The notes under the pieces were generated by a model that made no database searches, was not told where the DNA came from, and saw nothing but the letters and a program-made list of their open reading frames with translations. A stretch of DNA of 64,000 nt from Lachnospiraceae bacterium (GTDB lineage Bacteria > Bacillota > Clostridia > Lachnospirales > Lachnospiraceae), in contig CAJTEM010000001.1 of NCBI GenBank assembly GCA_910575255.1, forward strand, positions 209,242-273,241, written 5' to 3'. Of the stretch, positions 35,952-44,898 are shown in pieces. Numbering within the stretch: position 1 is the first letter of the stretch; each line of letters begins with the position of its first letter. A program made the position numbers and the translations under genes.

Positions 35952-35997
35952 TATATAAGTATGATGTTTAAATATTGTTTAGCTTGGAGAGTGTTAT

Positions 35998-36612
35998 ATG
36001 AAATATTCAGCAAAAACAAAACCAGGGATGGGAGATCCATATTGGTATGAGTGGTCTGTTGGACAACAATATATTATTGATATGCTTAATCCCGATAATA
36101 ATATAAAATGTGTGGAATTACAAGCTAATGTTAAATTGGGATTGGATGATGTGGTGGTAACCTATGAAGGTGGAGAAAAGCTATTTGTTCAAGTAAAACA
36201 TACACGATCAAACAATACATTAACATTTGGCGACCTTGTTTCGATTGATAATACTTCTGAAGATGGCAGTCATAGATATTCATTATTGGGTGAACTTGCG
36301 ATGTGTCTAAACGGGTTGAAAAAGAAACTTTTTGGAATGGAAAGTTTTAAACATAGCAATATTATGTGTGGTTTAAGTAAAACGGCACTCTTGGCTTTTG
36401 GATGGCATATTGAAGTGGGAGTGAATGGGATGAAATTGTTTGATGAACGCGTAGAACAGATAGGATGGTTGAGCATTATTGTGGAAGTAGAAGTGATATG
36501 GGAAATCGATATCAAAGGAACCAGCCATATATGCAAAGGTGGATTGTTCAGAAAGAGAAACTTGATAAATCAGTGCGAGAAGTTGGGATACCACATTCTG
36601 TGGAAAGAGTAG
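35998..36612 (+). CDS. Truncated DUF4297/Cap4-like nuclease
   Basis: 204 residues. The first 110 resemble the N-terminal PD-(D/E)XK-type endonuclease domain of DUF4297 proteins, the effector part of Cap4 and related antiphage proteins: YWYEWSVGQQYIIDML, then ELQANVKLGLDDVVVTYEGG and the catalytic-type FVQVKHT. Full-length relatives continue for many hundred residues with an NTPase or SAVED domain. Here similarity fades after about residue 110 and the rest looks like out-of-frame or foreign sequence. GGAGAG precedes the ATG. It may be a decayed defence gene. Confidence 0.65.
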   Translation: MKYSAKTKPGMGDPYWYEWSVGQQYIIDMLNPDNNIKCVELQANVKLGLDDVVVTYEGGEKLFVQVKHTRSNNTLTFGDLVSIDNTSEDGSHRYSLLGELAMCLNGLKKKLFGMESFKHSNIMCGLSKTALLAFGWHIEVGVNGMKLFDERVEQIGWLSIIVEVEVIWEIDIKGTSHICKGGLFRKRNLINQCEKLGYHILWKE

Positions 36613-36862
36613 TAGATTTTTGTATACAGGATTATGAGTAAAAAATAATCAGGTAGTTATTAACAGTAAAATTTGAAAGAAGAGAAAGAAGGTTACAATA
36701 TACAAGGTATCTGTGACAGACTTTTTTTACTTGACACTAATTCACCGTCAATTTTGCTCCAACTTAGCATTAGCGAACCATACGCCCCACGAAGTTATGC
36801 GGGTTTCAGCCACTTTCGTTCAAAAAAAGTGAAAAAGTTTGTGACATTAACTTGACATACGC
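36613..36862. other. AT-rich junk-like stretch before the right repeat
   Basis: About 250 bases without a convincing gene. Short inverted segments (CACTTTCGTTC...GTGAAAAAG) occur near 36810-36840. It may be an old insertion boundary. Confidence 0.4.
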
Positions 36863-36971
36863 GGGGTATGGGGCGCTTTGTGTCGAGAATAGTTTGCCTA
36901 TGTAAATGAGAGTAGATTTTAGGGGAATAAGCACTTTGTTTTGGCATATATGTTGTCGAATAAAGTGTTTA
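36863..36971 (+). pseudogene. Remnant of a second S8 protease 3' end (right direct repeat)
   Basis: Codons at 36864-36905 read GYGALCVENSLPM followed by TAA, identical in protein to the end of the protease at 34854, and the following 66 bases match its terminator region. The upstream body of this copy is absent. Confidence 0.85.
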
Positions 36972-37111
36972 GTTTGATGTTTGAGATCATCAAATGTAAA
37001 ATTCTGTGTTATACTATTTTTATCGGGAACGACTTTTTAAGGGCGCTTCCAACGAGTCTTAAGGAACTCAGGATAACAAAGAAATGCAAAGGATAAATGG
37101 AGGGGGATCCT

Positions 37112-39979
37112 ATGACTGCCAGAAAAACGTACATGGATCAGATTATCCGGGAACTGGCAATTGCGCAGACCGAAATGGAATACCAGTGCGGGCTGGGAAT
37201 TTATGATGACGTCCATTACTGGGAGGAAATCGCAAGGGGGCTGCTTAACGGGTGCTATGGATTTCATCTGGTAAACCTGAATGAAGAAAAAAAGAATTTT
37301 CCGGGAATCGATTTGGGAGACAGGGAGCGGGGAATCGGGGTACAGGTGACAGCAGAAAGGGGAAGCACCAAGCTCAATGATACGATTCAGACGATGATCG
37401 GGAAAAGGGTTTATGAAGAGTTTCCGCATTTACTGTTTTTTATTCTGGGCAGGAAGCAGAATAAGTATACTGTGACACAGAACGGACAGGCTTTCCTGGA
37501 TTTTGATGCAAAGAAGGATATTCTGGATTTTGGGGATATCATGGAAAAATGTCAGACACTGGAATTGGAGGCTTTGAAAAAGGTTGCGGGATTTTTGACA
37601 GGAGAGATTTCCCAAGGAGAGACTTTGGGGATAGGGAATGCCGAAAAGGAAGAGGCCTACCGTAAACATCTGCTGTCCTGCACAGACAGCATTTCCATTA
37701 TAGGTATGGCGAAGAAGCTTCCCATTGAAATGGCATGGATACAGCTGAGGCTTATGGATGAGGAAGCACTGCGGGAACTGAAGGAAAAAGGAACGGGGCG
37801 TATGCCCTATAAAGAAGAAATACGGCGGACAGGACGGAAGTTTGATATGGAATCTATCTGGACCTCTGCAGAAAATATGGTAATTCTGGCAGCACCGGGG
37901 GCAGGGAAGAGTACCCTGTTAAAAAAGCTGGTTCAGACAGCCGTCCGTCAAGAGCAAAAAGTAATATGGCTGCCGCTGATGGATGTGGCGGGGCTGCTTA
38001 AACAGGGGAAGACCTTTGATCAGGCAATGCGAGGGGCGATGACAGTATCCCTGTCATTTGAGGTAAGCAAGACGGAGTTTGAGTACAGGCTGCGGTATCT
38101 GTTTCTGGATGGTCTTGATGAATGCGGCAGCATACGAAGAAAAATCGCTGCAGAAATTGAACGTTGGGCAGCGGCTCATCCCTGGGTCAGTGTTGTAGTC
38201 ACCAGCAGACCGTTGGGGTATGACATAGCGGCGTTGTCTGATTTCAGGCATATGGCAATTTTACCGATGGATTTTGAAGAGTGTAAAAGCTACGTCAGGG
38301 AGCTGCTGGAAAAACTTGTGCCGGGGGATGCAGAGCAGTGCGCAGACTGGTTTGAGGAGCACACAAAAAATCGGAACATTGTGGAACTGGTCAGTAAAAG
38401 CCCATTGTTGCTGGGGTTTTTGCTGCAGCTCTCCATCAAGCGGATTGACTTTGGAAACAGCCGGATAGAGTTGTATGGCCGCGTGATGCAGGAATGGCTG
38501 CAGGGATCCAGCCGGCAGAATGAAAGGAAAATAAGCGAGGCGGGACTTATGTACGGGATTGAAGCCGTGGCATATTACATGATGAATGCCATGGATCGCG
38601 TTCATGAGCGAGCCTGGGAAAAGGAAAAGATTCTTTCCACGGTGACGCCATGGTTACAGCGGGAGTTGAATAGCTCTAAACTGGCGGCGAGGCAGAATGC
38701 GGAATATATCCTGGAATTCTGGGATGAGCGGGGAATTTTGGAAAAGAATTATCTGGAGAGTGGGATACAGTACCGCTTTATTCACTTAAATATCGGGGAA
38801 TATCTGGCCGGAAAGTATATCAGTGAAATGGAGCCCGGCGGGGCAGAAAAATGGGTGCTGGCGCGCTCCGGGAGTGCAAAGTGGCATGAGACGATCCGTA
38901 TGGCGGTGGCTTGCGATGACAGCGGATCTCTGGCGGCGTCTTTGAGAAAACACGAGGAAGCGGCAAAACTGCCGACAGGAGAAATTTTTCTGGCGGCGGA
39001 GGGAACTGATGAGAAAACCCTTTTAAAGGGGATTGCGGCATATACGGAAATCGTCGCATTGCCCTGTATGAACATGCTGGTGCAGCGGGAGGGGAAGGAG
39101 GAAACGAAGCAGGCATTGCTTGTTATGCTGTACGCAGAGAACGAAGATGTCATAGAGCGCATTGGGATGATAGCACCATATATCTGGAAAGAAAAATCCG
39201 CAGAAATCATTTTGGACAGGCTGCTTCATGAGAACCTGGATGTATGTGCCGGATTGTATCGGGTTTTCCCGGAATCCTATGGCAAATTTCGCACAAAGGA
39301 CTGGACGGAAGCGATGCGCCGGGGAGTTTCGAATAACAACAGCGAGCTGGCAAAAAATGCCTGTACCTGTACAAGACGGGGACTGCAGCAGGGATATCTG
39401 GATGGGGATGCGAAGGAAGAATTATTGTCATTCTGCAAAGAGCAGTTTGAAATATGGCTGCGGCGAAAAGTAAAATGCGTTAACTGTGATGCCGGTGCAT
39501 ATCTGGATGAAAGAGGTTTTTGCCCGGAATGTCATGTGGGAGGCAATCTGCCTTACCGCGCGTTTATGGAGCTGTTGATCGATAACCGGCGCCTGGATTA
39601 TCAGGAACTGATCCGATATGGCGGGCATCCCTCATCGGATATCAGTGGAGCGGCATGGGAAGGCATGCAAAGCTTTTGGGAGGAGAATCCGCAAAGCATA
39701 GGGGAAATATTGGAGCAAATAAAAGAGGATCAGTGCCCGAAGTACCTGTTTGGATGGCTGCTAGCCATGCCGGACAACGTGATTGCCGGATATCAGAGGC
39801 AGATTGTGGACGTGGCGGAGAAAGAGAACCGGGAGTTACAGCTTGTATTTCTGGAGAAAATGAATGGCCTGGAGTGGCTTCCGGTAAAGGTAAAGCGGGA
39901 ATATTTAAAAAAGATGATGTGCAGCGCGGATGCAGAGGTGAAAGCCAGGGCGACGAAGGTGTGGCTTATTTTGGAATAA
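37112..39979 (+). CDS. SMEK-NACHT NLR-like NTPase with zinc ribbon (candidate antiphage protein)
   Basis: 955 residues. The N-terminal domain (about 1-155) matches the SMEK type: QIIRELAIAQTEMEYQCGLGI, LLNGCYGFHLVNLN, NFPGIDLGDRERGIGVQVTA. A NACHT ATPase follows: Walker A AAPGAGKSTLLKK at about 261, Walker B RYLFLDGLDECG at about 329, and VVVTSRP as sensor. Then come winged-helix and about 400 residues of HEAT-like helices. Near residue 789 is a CxxC-x12-CxxC zinc ribbon (CVNC...CPEC). Bacterial NACHT proteins with C-terminal sensor repeats sense phage proteins and activate an effector; the SMEK part would be effector or adaptor. GGAGGGGG lies before ATG 37112. It sits just after the right protease repeat. 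Confidence 0.85.
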   Translation: MTARKTYMDQIIRELAIAQTEMEYQCGLGIYDDVHYWEEIARGLLNGCYGFHLVNLNEEKKNFPGIDLGDRERGIGVQVTAERGSTKLNDTIQTMIGKRVYEEFPHLLFFILGRKQNKYTVTQNGQAFLDFDAKKDILDFGDIMEKCQTLELEALKKVAGFLTGEISQGETLGIGNAEKEEAYRKHLLSCTDSISIIGMAKKLPIEMAWIQLRLMDEEALRELKEKGTGRMPYKEEIRRTGRKFDMESIWTSAENMVILAAPGAGKSTLLKKLVQTAVRQEQKVIWLPLMDVAGLLKQGKTFDQAMRGAMTVSLSFEVSKTEFEYRLRYLFLDGLDECGSIRRKIAAEIERWAAAHPWVSVVVTSRPLGYDIAALSDFRHMAILPMDFEECKSYVRELLEKLVPGDAEQCADWFEEHTKNRNIVELVSKSPLLLGFLLQLSIKRIDFGNSRIELYGRVMQEWLQGSSRQNERKISEAGLMYGIEAVAYYMMNAMDRVHERAWEKEKILSTVTPWLQRELNSSKLAARQNAEYILEFWDERGILEKNYLESGIQYRFIHLNIGEYLAGKYISEMEPGGAEKWVLARSGSAKWHETIRMAVACDDSGSLAASLRKHEEAAKLPTGEIFLAAEGTDEKTLLKGIAAYTEIVALPCMNMLVQREGKEETKQALLVMLYAENEDVIERIGMIAPYIWKEKSAEIILDRLLHENLDVCAGLYRVFPESYGKFRTKDWTEAMRRGVSNNNSELAKNACTCTRRGLQQGYLDGDAKEELLSFCKEQFEIWLRRKVKCVNCDAGAYLDERGFCPECHVGGNLPYRAFMELLIDNRRLDYQELIRYGGHPSSDISGAAWEGMQSFWEENPQSIGEILEQIKEDQCPKYLFGWLLAMPDNVIAGYQRQIVDVAEKENRELQLVFLEKMNGLEWLPVKVKREYLKKMMCSADAEVKARATKVWLILE

Positions 39980-39981
39980 TC

Positions 39982-40185
39982 ATGGAAAATCGGGAATTTA
40001 TGGCGGATGGGGGTATCAGGAAAGCGGATGATTTTTGCATGTGGATATGGATTGTTATTGTAATGCCAATCGCAATCAGTTATAGTAAGAGCAGACGCAC
40101 AGATGACGAAAATATCAAGCACTGTATTCACCGTTATTTCCGCAATGCAGTACTAGAAAGGGGGCGGACATGCCAAGGACAGTGA
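39982..40185 (+). CDS. Possible small membrane protein
   Basis: 67 residues beginning 2 bases after the NACHT stop. One hydrophobic helix (MWIWIVIVMPIAISY) at about 20-34, flanked by charged residues. It overlaps the next gene by 16 bases. No strong ribosome site is seen, but translational coupling to the NACHT gene is possible. In antiphage NLR operons small membrane proteins can be effectors; that is inference from position. Confidence 0.45.
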   Translation: MENREFMADGGIRKADDFCMWIWIVIVMPIAISYSKSRRTDDENIKHCIHRYFRNAVLERGRTCQGQ

Positions 40186-41849
40186 GCATCGGATGTCAGG
40201 ATTTCGAGACGATCAGAAGGGAGGACTATTTTTACATCGACAAATCATGCTTCATAAAGGAATGGTGGGAAGAGGGGGACAGCGTGACCTTGATTACCCG
40301 TCCCAGGCGTTTCGGGAAGACGCTGACTATGAGTATGGTCGAGAAGTTCTTTTCTGTGGAATATGCGGATAAAGGTGCCTTATTTGAAGGACTCAACATA
40401 TGGAAAGAAGAGAAGTATCGCAAGCTGCAGGGAACATACCCAGTACTCATGCTAAGCTTTGCGGATGTCAAGGAGACATCGTTTGCGCAGGCAAGGAAAG
40501 CGATATGCCGTGTGATTAAGGCACTTTATGACAGGTTCGGCTTCTTGCTGGAGGATGGCTTGCTGAGTGAAAGTGAGAAGCGGGATTTCAAGGAGATATC
40601 GGCAGATATGGAGGACAGTGCGGTGTCTTTCTCGCTGAAGATGCTGTCCTGTTATGTGTCCCGTTACTATGGAAAAAAGGTGCTTATCCTATTAGATGAA
40701 TATGATACGCCCATGCAGGAGGCTTATGTGAACGGATTCTGGAAGGAGATGGTTGCCTTTACTAGAAGCCTGTTCAACGCTACCTTTAAGACGAATCCAT
40801 ATATGGAACGCGCCATTATGACAGGGATTACCAGAGTGAGCAGAGAGTCTGTGTTTTCGGATTTGAATAACTTAAAAGTAGTAACTGTTACCTCGGAGGA
40901 ATATGGGGACTGCTTTGGTTTCACGGAGGAGGAAGTGTTTGCTGCCATGGATGAATTCGGGCTGGACGAAAAGGAAAAAGTCCGTGCCTGGTACGATGGC
41001 TTTACATTTGGAGATGCGCGAAACATATACAATCCATGGTCTATCATCAATTATTTGGACAGACATCAATTCGAGCCTTACTGGGCGAATACCAGCTCTA
41101 ACAGCATGGTCGGAAAGCTGATTCAAGGAGGGATACCAGATATAAAAATCATCATGGAAGATTTACTGCAGGGAAAATCTTTCCATACGACAATCGATGA
41201 ACAGATGATATTCAATCAGCTTGACCATAATATGAACGCTATCTGGAGCCTGCTTCTGGCCAGCGGCTACCTGAAGGTGGAGCATGTTTTGTATGATGAA
41301 CGCGGAAAAGCGGATTATGAGCTGCGGCTGACAAACCGGGAAGTGCGGATGATGTTCGAGCGTATGATTGACGGGTGGTTTGCCGAATACACTCCGGACT
41401 ATAATGCCTTTGTCAAGGCCTTGCTGCTGGGAGACAAAAAAGCGATGAACATTTATATGAACAGGACGGCTCTTGCCACCTTCAGTTGCTTTGACTCGGG
41501 AAACAAGCCTTCGGAGGCTTCGGAGCCTGAGCGGTTCTACCATGGCTTCGTGCTGGGGCTGATGGTTGACCTGGCAGACAGATACAGCATCACATCGAAC
41601 AGAGAGAGCGGATTCGGACGGTATGATGTCATGCTGGAGCCGAGGGATAAGGCTGATGATGCTTTTATCCTTGAGTTCAAGGTGCATGACCCGGAGGAGG
41701 AGCACAGCCTGGAGGATACCGTGGATGCCGCCATGAAGCAGATTGAGGAAAAACGTTACGCCTGTGCGTTGGAAGAGAAAGGGATTCCGATAGACAAAAT
41801 CCGGAAATATGGTTTTGCTTTTGAAGGGAAGAAGGTGCTGATTGGCTAG
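40170..41849 (+). CDS. AAA-ATPase-like / PD-(D/E)XK (DUF1703) protein
   Basis: 559 residues. An N-terminal AAA-ATPase-like domain has the degenerate P-loop RPRRFGKTLTMSM (about 44-56) and LLDEYDTPMQEAY; the C-terminal DUF1703 region carries the PD-(D/E)XK core FGRYDVMLEP...AFILEFKVHD (about 485-515). These two-domain proteins are abundant in Bacteroidetes and Lachnospiraceae, often in many copies, and are of unknown function though a nuclease role is likely. The gene is intact. AAGGGGG precedes its start. Its stop codon lies in the terminal repeat of the foldback element at 41846. Confidence 0.88.
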   Translation: MPRTVSIGCQDFETIRREDYFYIDKSCFIKEWWEEGDSVTLITRPRRFGKTLTMSMVEKFFSVEYADKGALFEGLNIWKEEKYRKLQGTYPVLMLSFADVKETSFAQARKAICRVIKALYDRFGFLLEDGLLSESEKRDFKEISADMEDSAVSFSLKMLSCYVSRYYGKKVLILLDEYDTPMQEAYVNGFWKEMVAFTRSLFNATFKTNPYMERAIMTGITRVSRESVFSDLNNLKVVTVTSEEYGDCFGFTEEEVFAAMDEFGLDEKEKVRAWYDGFTFGDARNIYNPWSIINYLDRHQFEPYWANTSSNSMVGKLIQGGIPDIKIIMEDLLQGKSFHTTIDEQMIFNQLDHNMNAIWSLLLASGYLKVEHVLYDERGKADYELRLTNREVRMMFERMIDGWFAEYTPDYNAFVKALLLGDKKAMNIYMNRTALATFSCFDSGNKPSEASEPERFYHGFVLGLMVDLADRYSITSNRESGFGRYDVMLEPRDKADDAFILEFKVHDPEEEHSLEDTVDAAMKQIEEKRYACALEEKGIPIDKIRKYGFAFEGKKVLIG

Positions 41850-42011
41850 AGTGTGTTTGAAAATTGCTTTCTGTCAGATGTGTGTCACAGTTTGTGGGAG
41901 ATTTGGCTCGAATGAGGGAGGCGTAGTGGGCTACGTTGACCGAATGAGAGCCAAATATACCGCAAAGTGGGGCGCACAGATGACGGGAATGAATTTTCAA
42001 ACACACTCTAG
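41846..42011. mobile_element. 166-bp foldback (MITE-like) element
   Basis: Perfect 20-bp terminal inverted repeats CTAGAGTGTGTTTGAAAATT (41846-41865) and its complement (41992-42011). An inner pair TTTGGCTC/GAGCCAAA also exists. No coding potential. The outermost CTAG is self-complementary, so a CTAG target duplication is possible. A transposase is not in the window. Confidence 0.8.
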
Positions 42012-42108
42012 ACCAATGAAGCCTGCGGTGTATGGACAGTATCGTTTAAACGGGAGGAATTGTGAAGAACCTGTAAGGAAGTGACGCGGTTTGAGCAAGT
42101 TCAATCGA

Positions 42109-42138
42109 ACAGGAGTCCCTGTTTTCAGGGACTCCTGT
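42109..42138. terminator. Hairpin after the flavin reductase gene
   Basis: ACAGGAGTCCCT pairs with AGGGACTCCTGT over 6 bases, just downstream of the minus-strand stop. No T-run, so efficiency is uncertain. Confidence 0.5.
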
Positions 42139-42150
42139 GAAGCATAGATG

Positions 42151-42717
42151 CTATTTTTTCAGCGGTAAGCCGTCTTTGAAGGCTTCGCCTACCCGTTCGC
42201 TCACCTTATAGTAGCCATGGGTGTAAGGGTCAAAGGCGATTGCGTTTACCAGGGACATATCAATCTTGTCACCGGCCATGACGCTTTCGTCTGCGGTGAC
42301 ATTCACTACCTTGCCGATGACGCCGCATCCGTAGGTTCCGTCCTGATATTCAATAAATTCACATTCAAGGCAGAGTGGGAATTCATTGATGACCGGAGCG
42401 TCCACAGTCTCGGCTTTGCTTGCGGTAAGGCCGCTGTTCTCGAATTTGTCCGGAAACCTGTTGCCTGATTCAACGCCGAAATAGTCGGCTTCGACCACAT
42501 GGGCGGCATCCGCGATGCTTACCGTAAAGGCGCCTCTTTCCTTGATGTTCTTTACTGTTTTATGCGTTTCTGTCAGGTTGAGCGCCACATTGCCCCTTTC
42601 CTGCATGGTGCCCCAGGCAGCATTCATAACATTAACGCTGCCATCTTCATTGTAGGTTGCCACCATTAAAACCGGCATAGGGAAGATGCCTTCTGTTATG
42701 TTGAGCTTCTTTCTCAT
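42151..42717 (-). CDS. Flavin reductase family protein
   Basis: 188 residues with a flavin reductase-like split-barrel fold: PMPVLMVATYNEDGSVNVMN near the start binds FMN, followed by NLTETHKTVKNIKERGAFTV. These proteins reduce flavin with NAD(P)H or act as FMN-binding stress proteins. ATG 42717 is chosen because GAGG precedes it and the family starts there. It is divergent from an HxlR regulator, a common regulator-target arrangement. Confidence 0.85.
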   Translation of the reverse strand: MRKKLNITEGIFPMPVLMVATYNEDGSVNVMNAAWGTMQERGNVALNLTETHKTVKNIKERGAFTVSIADAAHVVEADYFGVESGNRFPDKFENSGLTASKAETVDAPVINEFPLCLECEFIEYQDGTYGCGVIGKVVNVTADESVMAGDKIDMSLVNAIAFDPYTHGYYKVSERVGEAFKDGLPLKK

Positions 42718-42825
42718 TGTGATTACCTCGTTTCTTTGTTTGGGATTGACAGAACCTGAGTCCTTACCTATAATTGTAACAAGTAACAGAAAAAATACAA
42801 GTGCTATCTTTAAGGAAAGTGTAAA

Positions 42826-43158
42826 ATGATAAGGAATTATATTGAGGAGGCAAATTTTGAGGATACGGGATTCAGCTATACACTGTCCCTTATATCCGGA
42901 AAACACAAGATGGTGATTCTGTACTGTCTGATGGAGTTTGGCGTTGTGAGATTCAATGAGCTGAAACGATATCTGAAAAACGTGTCGGATAAAACACTCA
43001 GCAATAATCTGAAGGAGCTGGAAGCGGACCGGCTTGTTATCAGGAAAGAATATCCTCAGATACCGCCAAAGGTGGAATACAGCCTGAGCGACAGAGGCAG
43101 GTCTTTGATGGATGTTTTGGACCAGCTATGTATATGGGGGGAAAATAACAGGGAATAA
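42826..43158 (+). CDS. HxlR family transcriptional regulator
   Basis: 110 residues with a winged helix: TLSLISGKHKMVILYCL, RFNELKRYLKNVSDKTLSNNL and the wing PPKVEYSLSDRGRSL. It probably controls the divergent flavin reductase gene, 108 bases away. The redox-sensing N-terminal Cys seen in many HxlR proteins is absent here. Confidence 0.85.
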   Translation: MIRNYIEEANFEDTGFSYTLSLISGKHKMVILYCLMEFGVVRFNELKRYLKNVSDKTLSNNLKELEADRLVIRKEYPQIPPKVEYSLSDRGRSLMDVLDQLCIWGENNRE

Positions 43159-43299
43159 TCATAAATAAAAATATTTGCTGTCTGTTTTCTCTCGGATAAT
43201 CTCAATAAATTCTGCAACGGATTAAAAGGTTTCTATAAGATAATTCATCTGTTCACATTCATTGAAAATAGAAGTGTCGTAAAAATCAGGTACATCAGC
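43159..43299. other. AT-rich spacer
   Basis: About 140 bases with no gene seen. Confidence 0.4.
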
Positions 43300-43510
43300 A
43301 ATTCTGATTTTCGGATGATTTGCGATAAGGTGCAGGATATTGTGTTTGTCTGTTCTCTGAATATGGATGTGGCCGGAGCTGCCATTGCCACGGATATCGC
43401 GCAGGCTTTATCTTGTTTTGCGGCAATCATTTACATGGTAAAAAAATATCCTCTGTTCCGTTGGAAACTGAAAGAACTGACCTTTGAGTGGTCGCTTGTT
43501 TCAGCCCTTG
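43300..43510 (+). pseudogene. MATE efflux gene fragment
   Basis: The frame around 43325-43505 reads DKVQDIVFVCSLNMDVAGAA, then IATDIAQ, matching an internal segment of MATE transporters (the end of one helix and the start of the next loop). The regions before and after are missing. What follows to 43653 is not MATE-like. Confidence 0.6.
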
Positions 43511-43674
43511 TGAAAATGCTCATGTGCGGTAAAGTAACACACAAGAATTTGATAGACAGTAGCCCATACTATTCCGAAAATCAAGTGAAAATGAATAGAT
43601 TTCTTAAAGTCTGTATGATAAAATATGATTATGAAAAAATCGACAAATCGTAGTTTGTAACGAAGATATTTGCG

Positions 43675-43821
43675 ATGAAAGGAATTAAGATTGAGTTATT
43701 GGGGATTGCAATAATACTTTTAGGAATTGCTGTGACAACAAATAATTTTTGGGGATATGTCCTAGGTGTTCTTGGATTTGGCGTCGCTGTAGTTGGCTGT
43801 TTTCTAAAAGATAATCACTGA
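43675..43821 (+). CDS. Small membrane protein, 48 residues
   Basis: The product (MKGIKIELLGIAIILLGIAV...) has two hydrophobic helices and a charged C-terminus. Such two-helix proteins are frequent in Firmicutes and of unknown function. I do not see a strong ribosome site. Confidence 0.5.
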   Translation: MKGIKIELLGIAIILLGIAVTTNNFWGYVLGVLGFGVAVVGCFLKDNH

Positions 43822-43869
43822 TAACTTCTTGTTTGAAAAATTGAGAAAACGTAATATTGAACAAAAAAG

Positions 43870-43909
43870 AAATGCACAGTTCTTAGCTTACCGTGAACTG
43901 TGCATTTTT
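43870..43909. terminator. Bidirectional terminator
   Basis: AAATGCACAGTTC pairs perfectly with GAACTGTGCATTT over 12 bases, with T-runs on both strands. It serves the convergent cupin gene and the small plus-strand gene. Confidence 0.85.
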
Positions 43910-43927
43910 GTAAATAAATACTTTTAA

Positions 43928-44281
43928 TTAGCCGATTACGGCATCCTCTGCTGTAAAATGTTCCAGAGAATTTTCTTTTACCTGAATGCAGATATAAGTA
44001 ATTCCAGAAATATCGGATGCAAAAAACTGACGCTTTGCAGCAGGTGCGATTTTTAGCCAGTCTCCAGTTGAAAGGCTAATTTCTTCTCCATCAATTATGG
44101 CTTTGCCGTTACCTGAAAGAATTCCATAGATTTCTTCATTTTCTTTATGAGAATGAACAAATGGGACATTTGCTCCTGCAGGTAGTTCATTTAAACTGAT
44201 TTCTGCACCTGTTAAAGACAACTTTTCATGCAGCTCAATTCGGTTTTCCTTTCCAATAGTTGTTTTTGTGTAATTTGCCAT
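43928..44281 (-). CDS. Cupin domain protein
   Basis: 117 residues, single cupin barrel: motif 1 region VPFVHSHKENEEIYGILSGNG with metal-binding His and Glu, motif 2 region LSTGDWLKIAPAAKR. It binds a metal or small molecule; substrate unknown. ATG 44281 has GGAGG upstream. Divergent from an HxlR regulator, which probably controls it. Confidence 0.85.
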   Translation of the reverse strand: MANYTKTTIGKENRIELHEKLSLTGAEISLNELPAGANVPFVHSHKENEEIYGILSGNGKAIIDGEEISLSTGDWLKIAPAAKRQFFASDISGITYICIQVKENSLEHFTAEDAVIG

Positions 44282-44423
44282 AATAATACCTCCATAGTTA
44301 ATTTGTAGTTTCTGGTTGCTTGGTATTAGTATAGTGTGAGACACATACAAAAACAAGTACGCACCTTTTTGTAACTGTACACTCAAAAATGAATGTGTTA
44401 CAATAGACTCGGAGGTGAGAATT

Positions 44424-44756
44424 ATGCGAGCAAAAGAAGAATTACCGGAATGCCCAGTTGCAACAGCAGTATCTCTTATCGGAGGAAAATGGAAGCTGCT
44501 GATTTTGCGTAACTTGAAAGAGCGTCCATGGAGATTCAATGAGCTACAACGAAGTATAGATGGTATTTCACAAAAGGTTTTGACAGATAGTTTAAGACAA
44601 ATGATGAGTGATGGGCTGGCATATCGCCACGATTACCATGAGCAGCCACCGAGAGTTGAATACGGCTTAACGGAACTCGGAACAAAAATGCTTCCAATTG
44701 TTAATTCACTTGCTGACTTTGGTAACTACTATAAATCAATTATTGAACAGAATTAA
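44424..44756 (+). CDS. HxlR family redox-type regulator
   Basis: 110 residues. Winged helix with ISLIGGKWKLLILRNL-like core (AVSLIGGKWKLLILRNL), FNELQRSIDGISQKVLTDSL and PPRVEYGLTELG. A conserved N-terminal Cys (PECPVATA) is the redox-sensing position in HxlR-type regulators. ATG 44424 is preceded by GGAGG at 8 bases. It likely regulates the divergent cupin gene 142 bases away. Confidence 0.88.
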   Translation: MRAKEELPECPVATAVSLIGGKWKLLILRNLKERPWRFNELQRSIDGISQKVLTDSLRQMMSDGLAYRHDYHEQPPRVEYGLTELGTKMLPIVNSLADFGNYYKSIIEQN

Positions 44757-44839
44757 GGACGTTAGTATTTGAAAAGCTTGAACAATTCCAGTTTGGAGAA
44801 TTGAAAAAACGGAATTTACCTATTAGGACATATAAACTG

Positions 44840-44895
44840 TTGACAATAAAGCTCCTATATAGTATGTTTTTAATAAACTACTATATAGGAGCTTT
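44840..44895 (+). promoter_or_regulatory. Promoter with perfect 17-bp inverted-repeat operator (MarR site)
   Basis: TTGACA (44840), 17 bases, TATGTT (44863). AAAGCTCCTATATAGTA (44848-44864) is perfectly repeated in inverted orientation at 44879-44895. The left arm covers the spacer and reaches the -10; the right arm holds the ribosome site AGGAG of the MarR gene. This fits autorepression by MarR, and the mRNA could form a stem hiding the ribosome site. Confidence 0.85.
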
Positions 44896-44898
44896 TGT

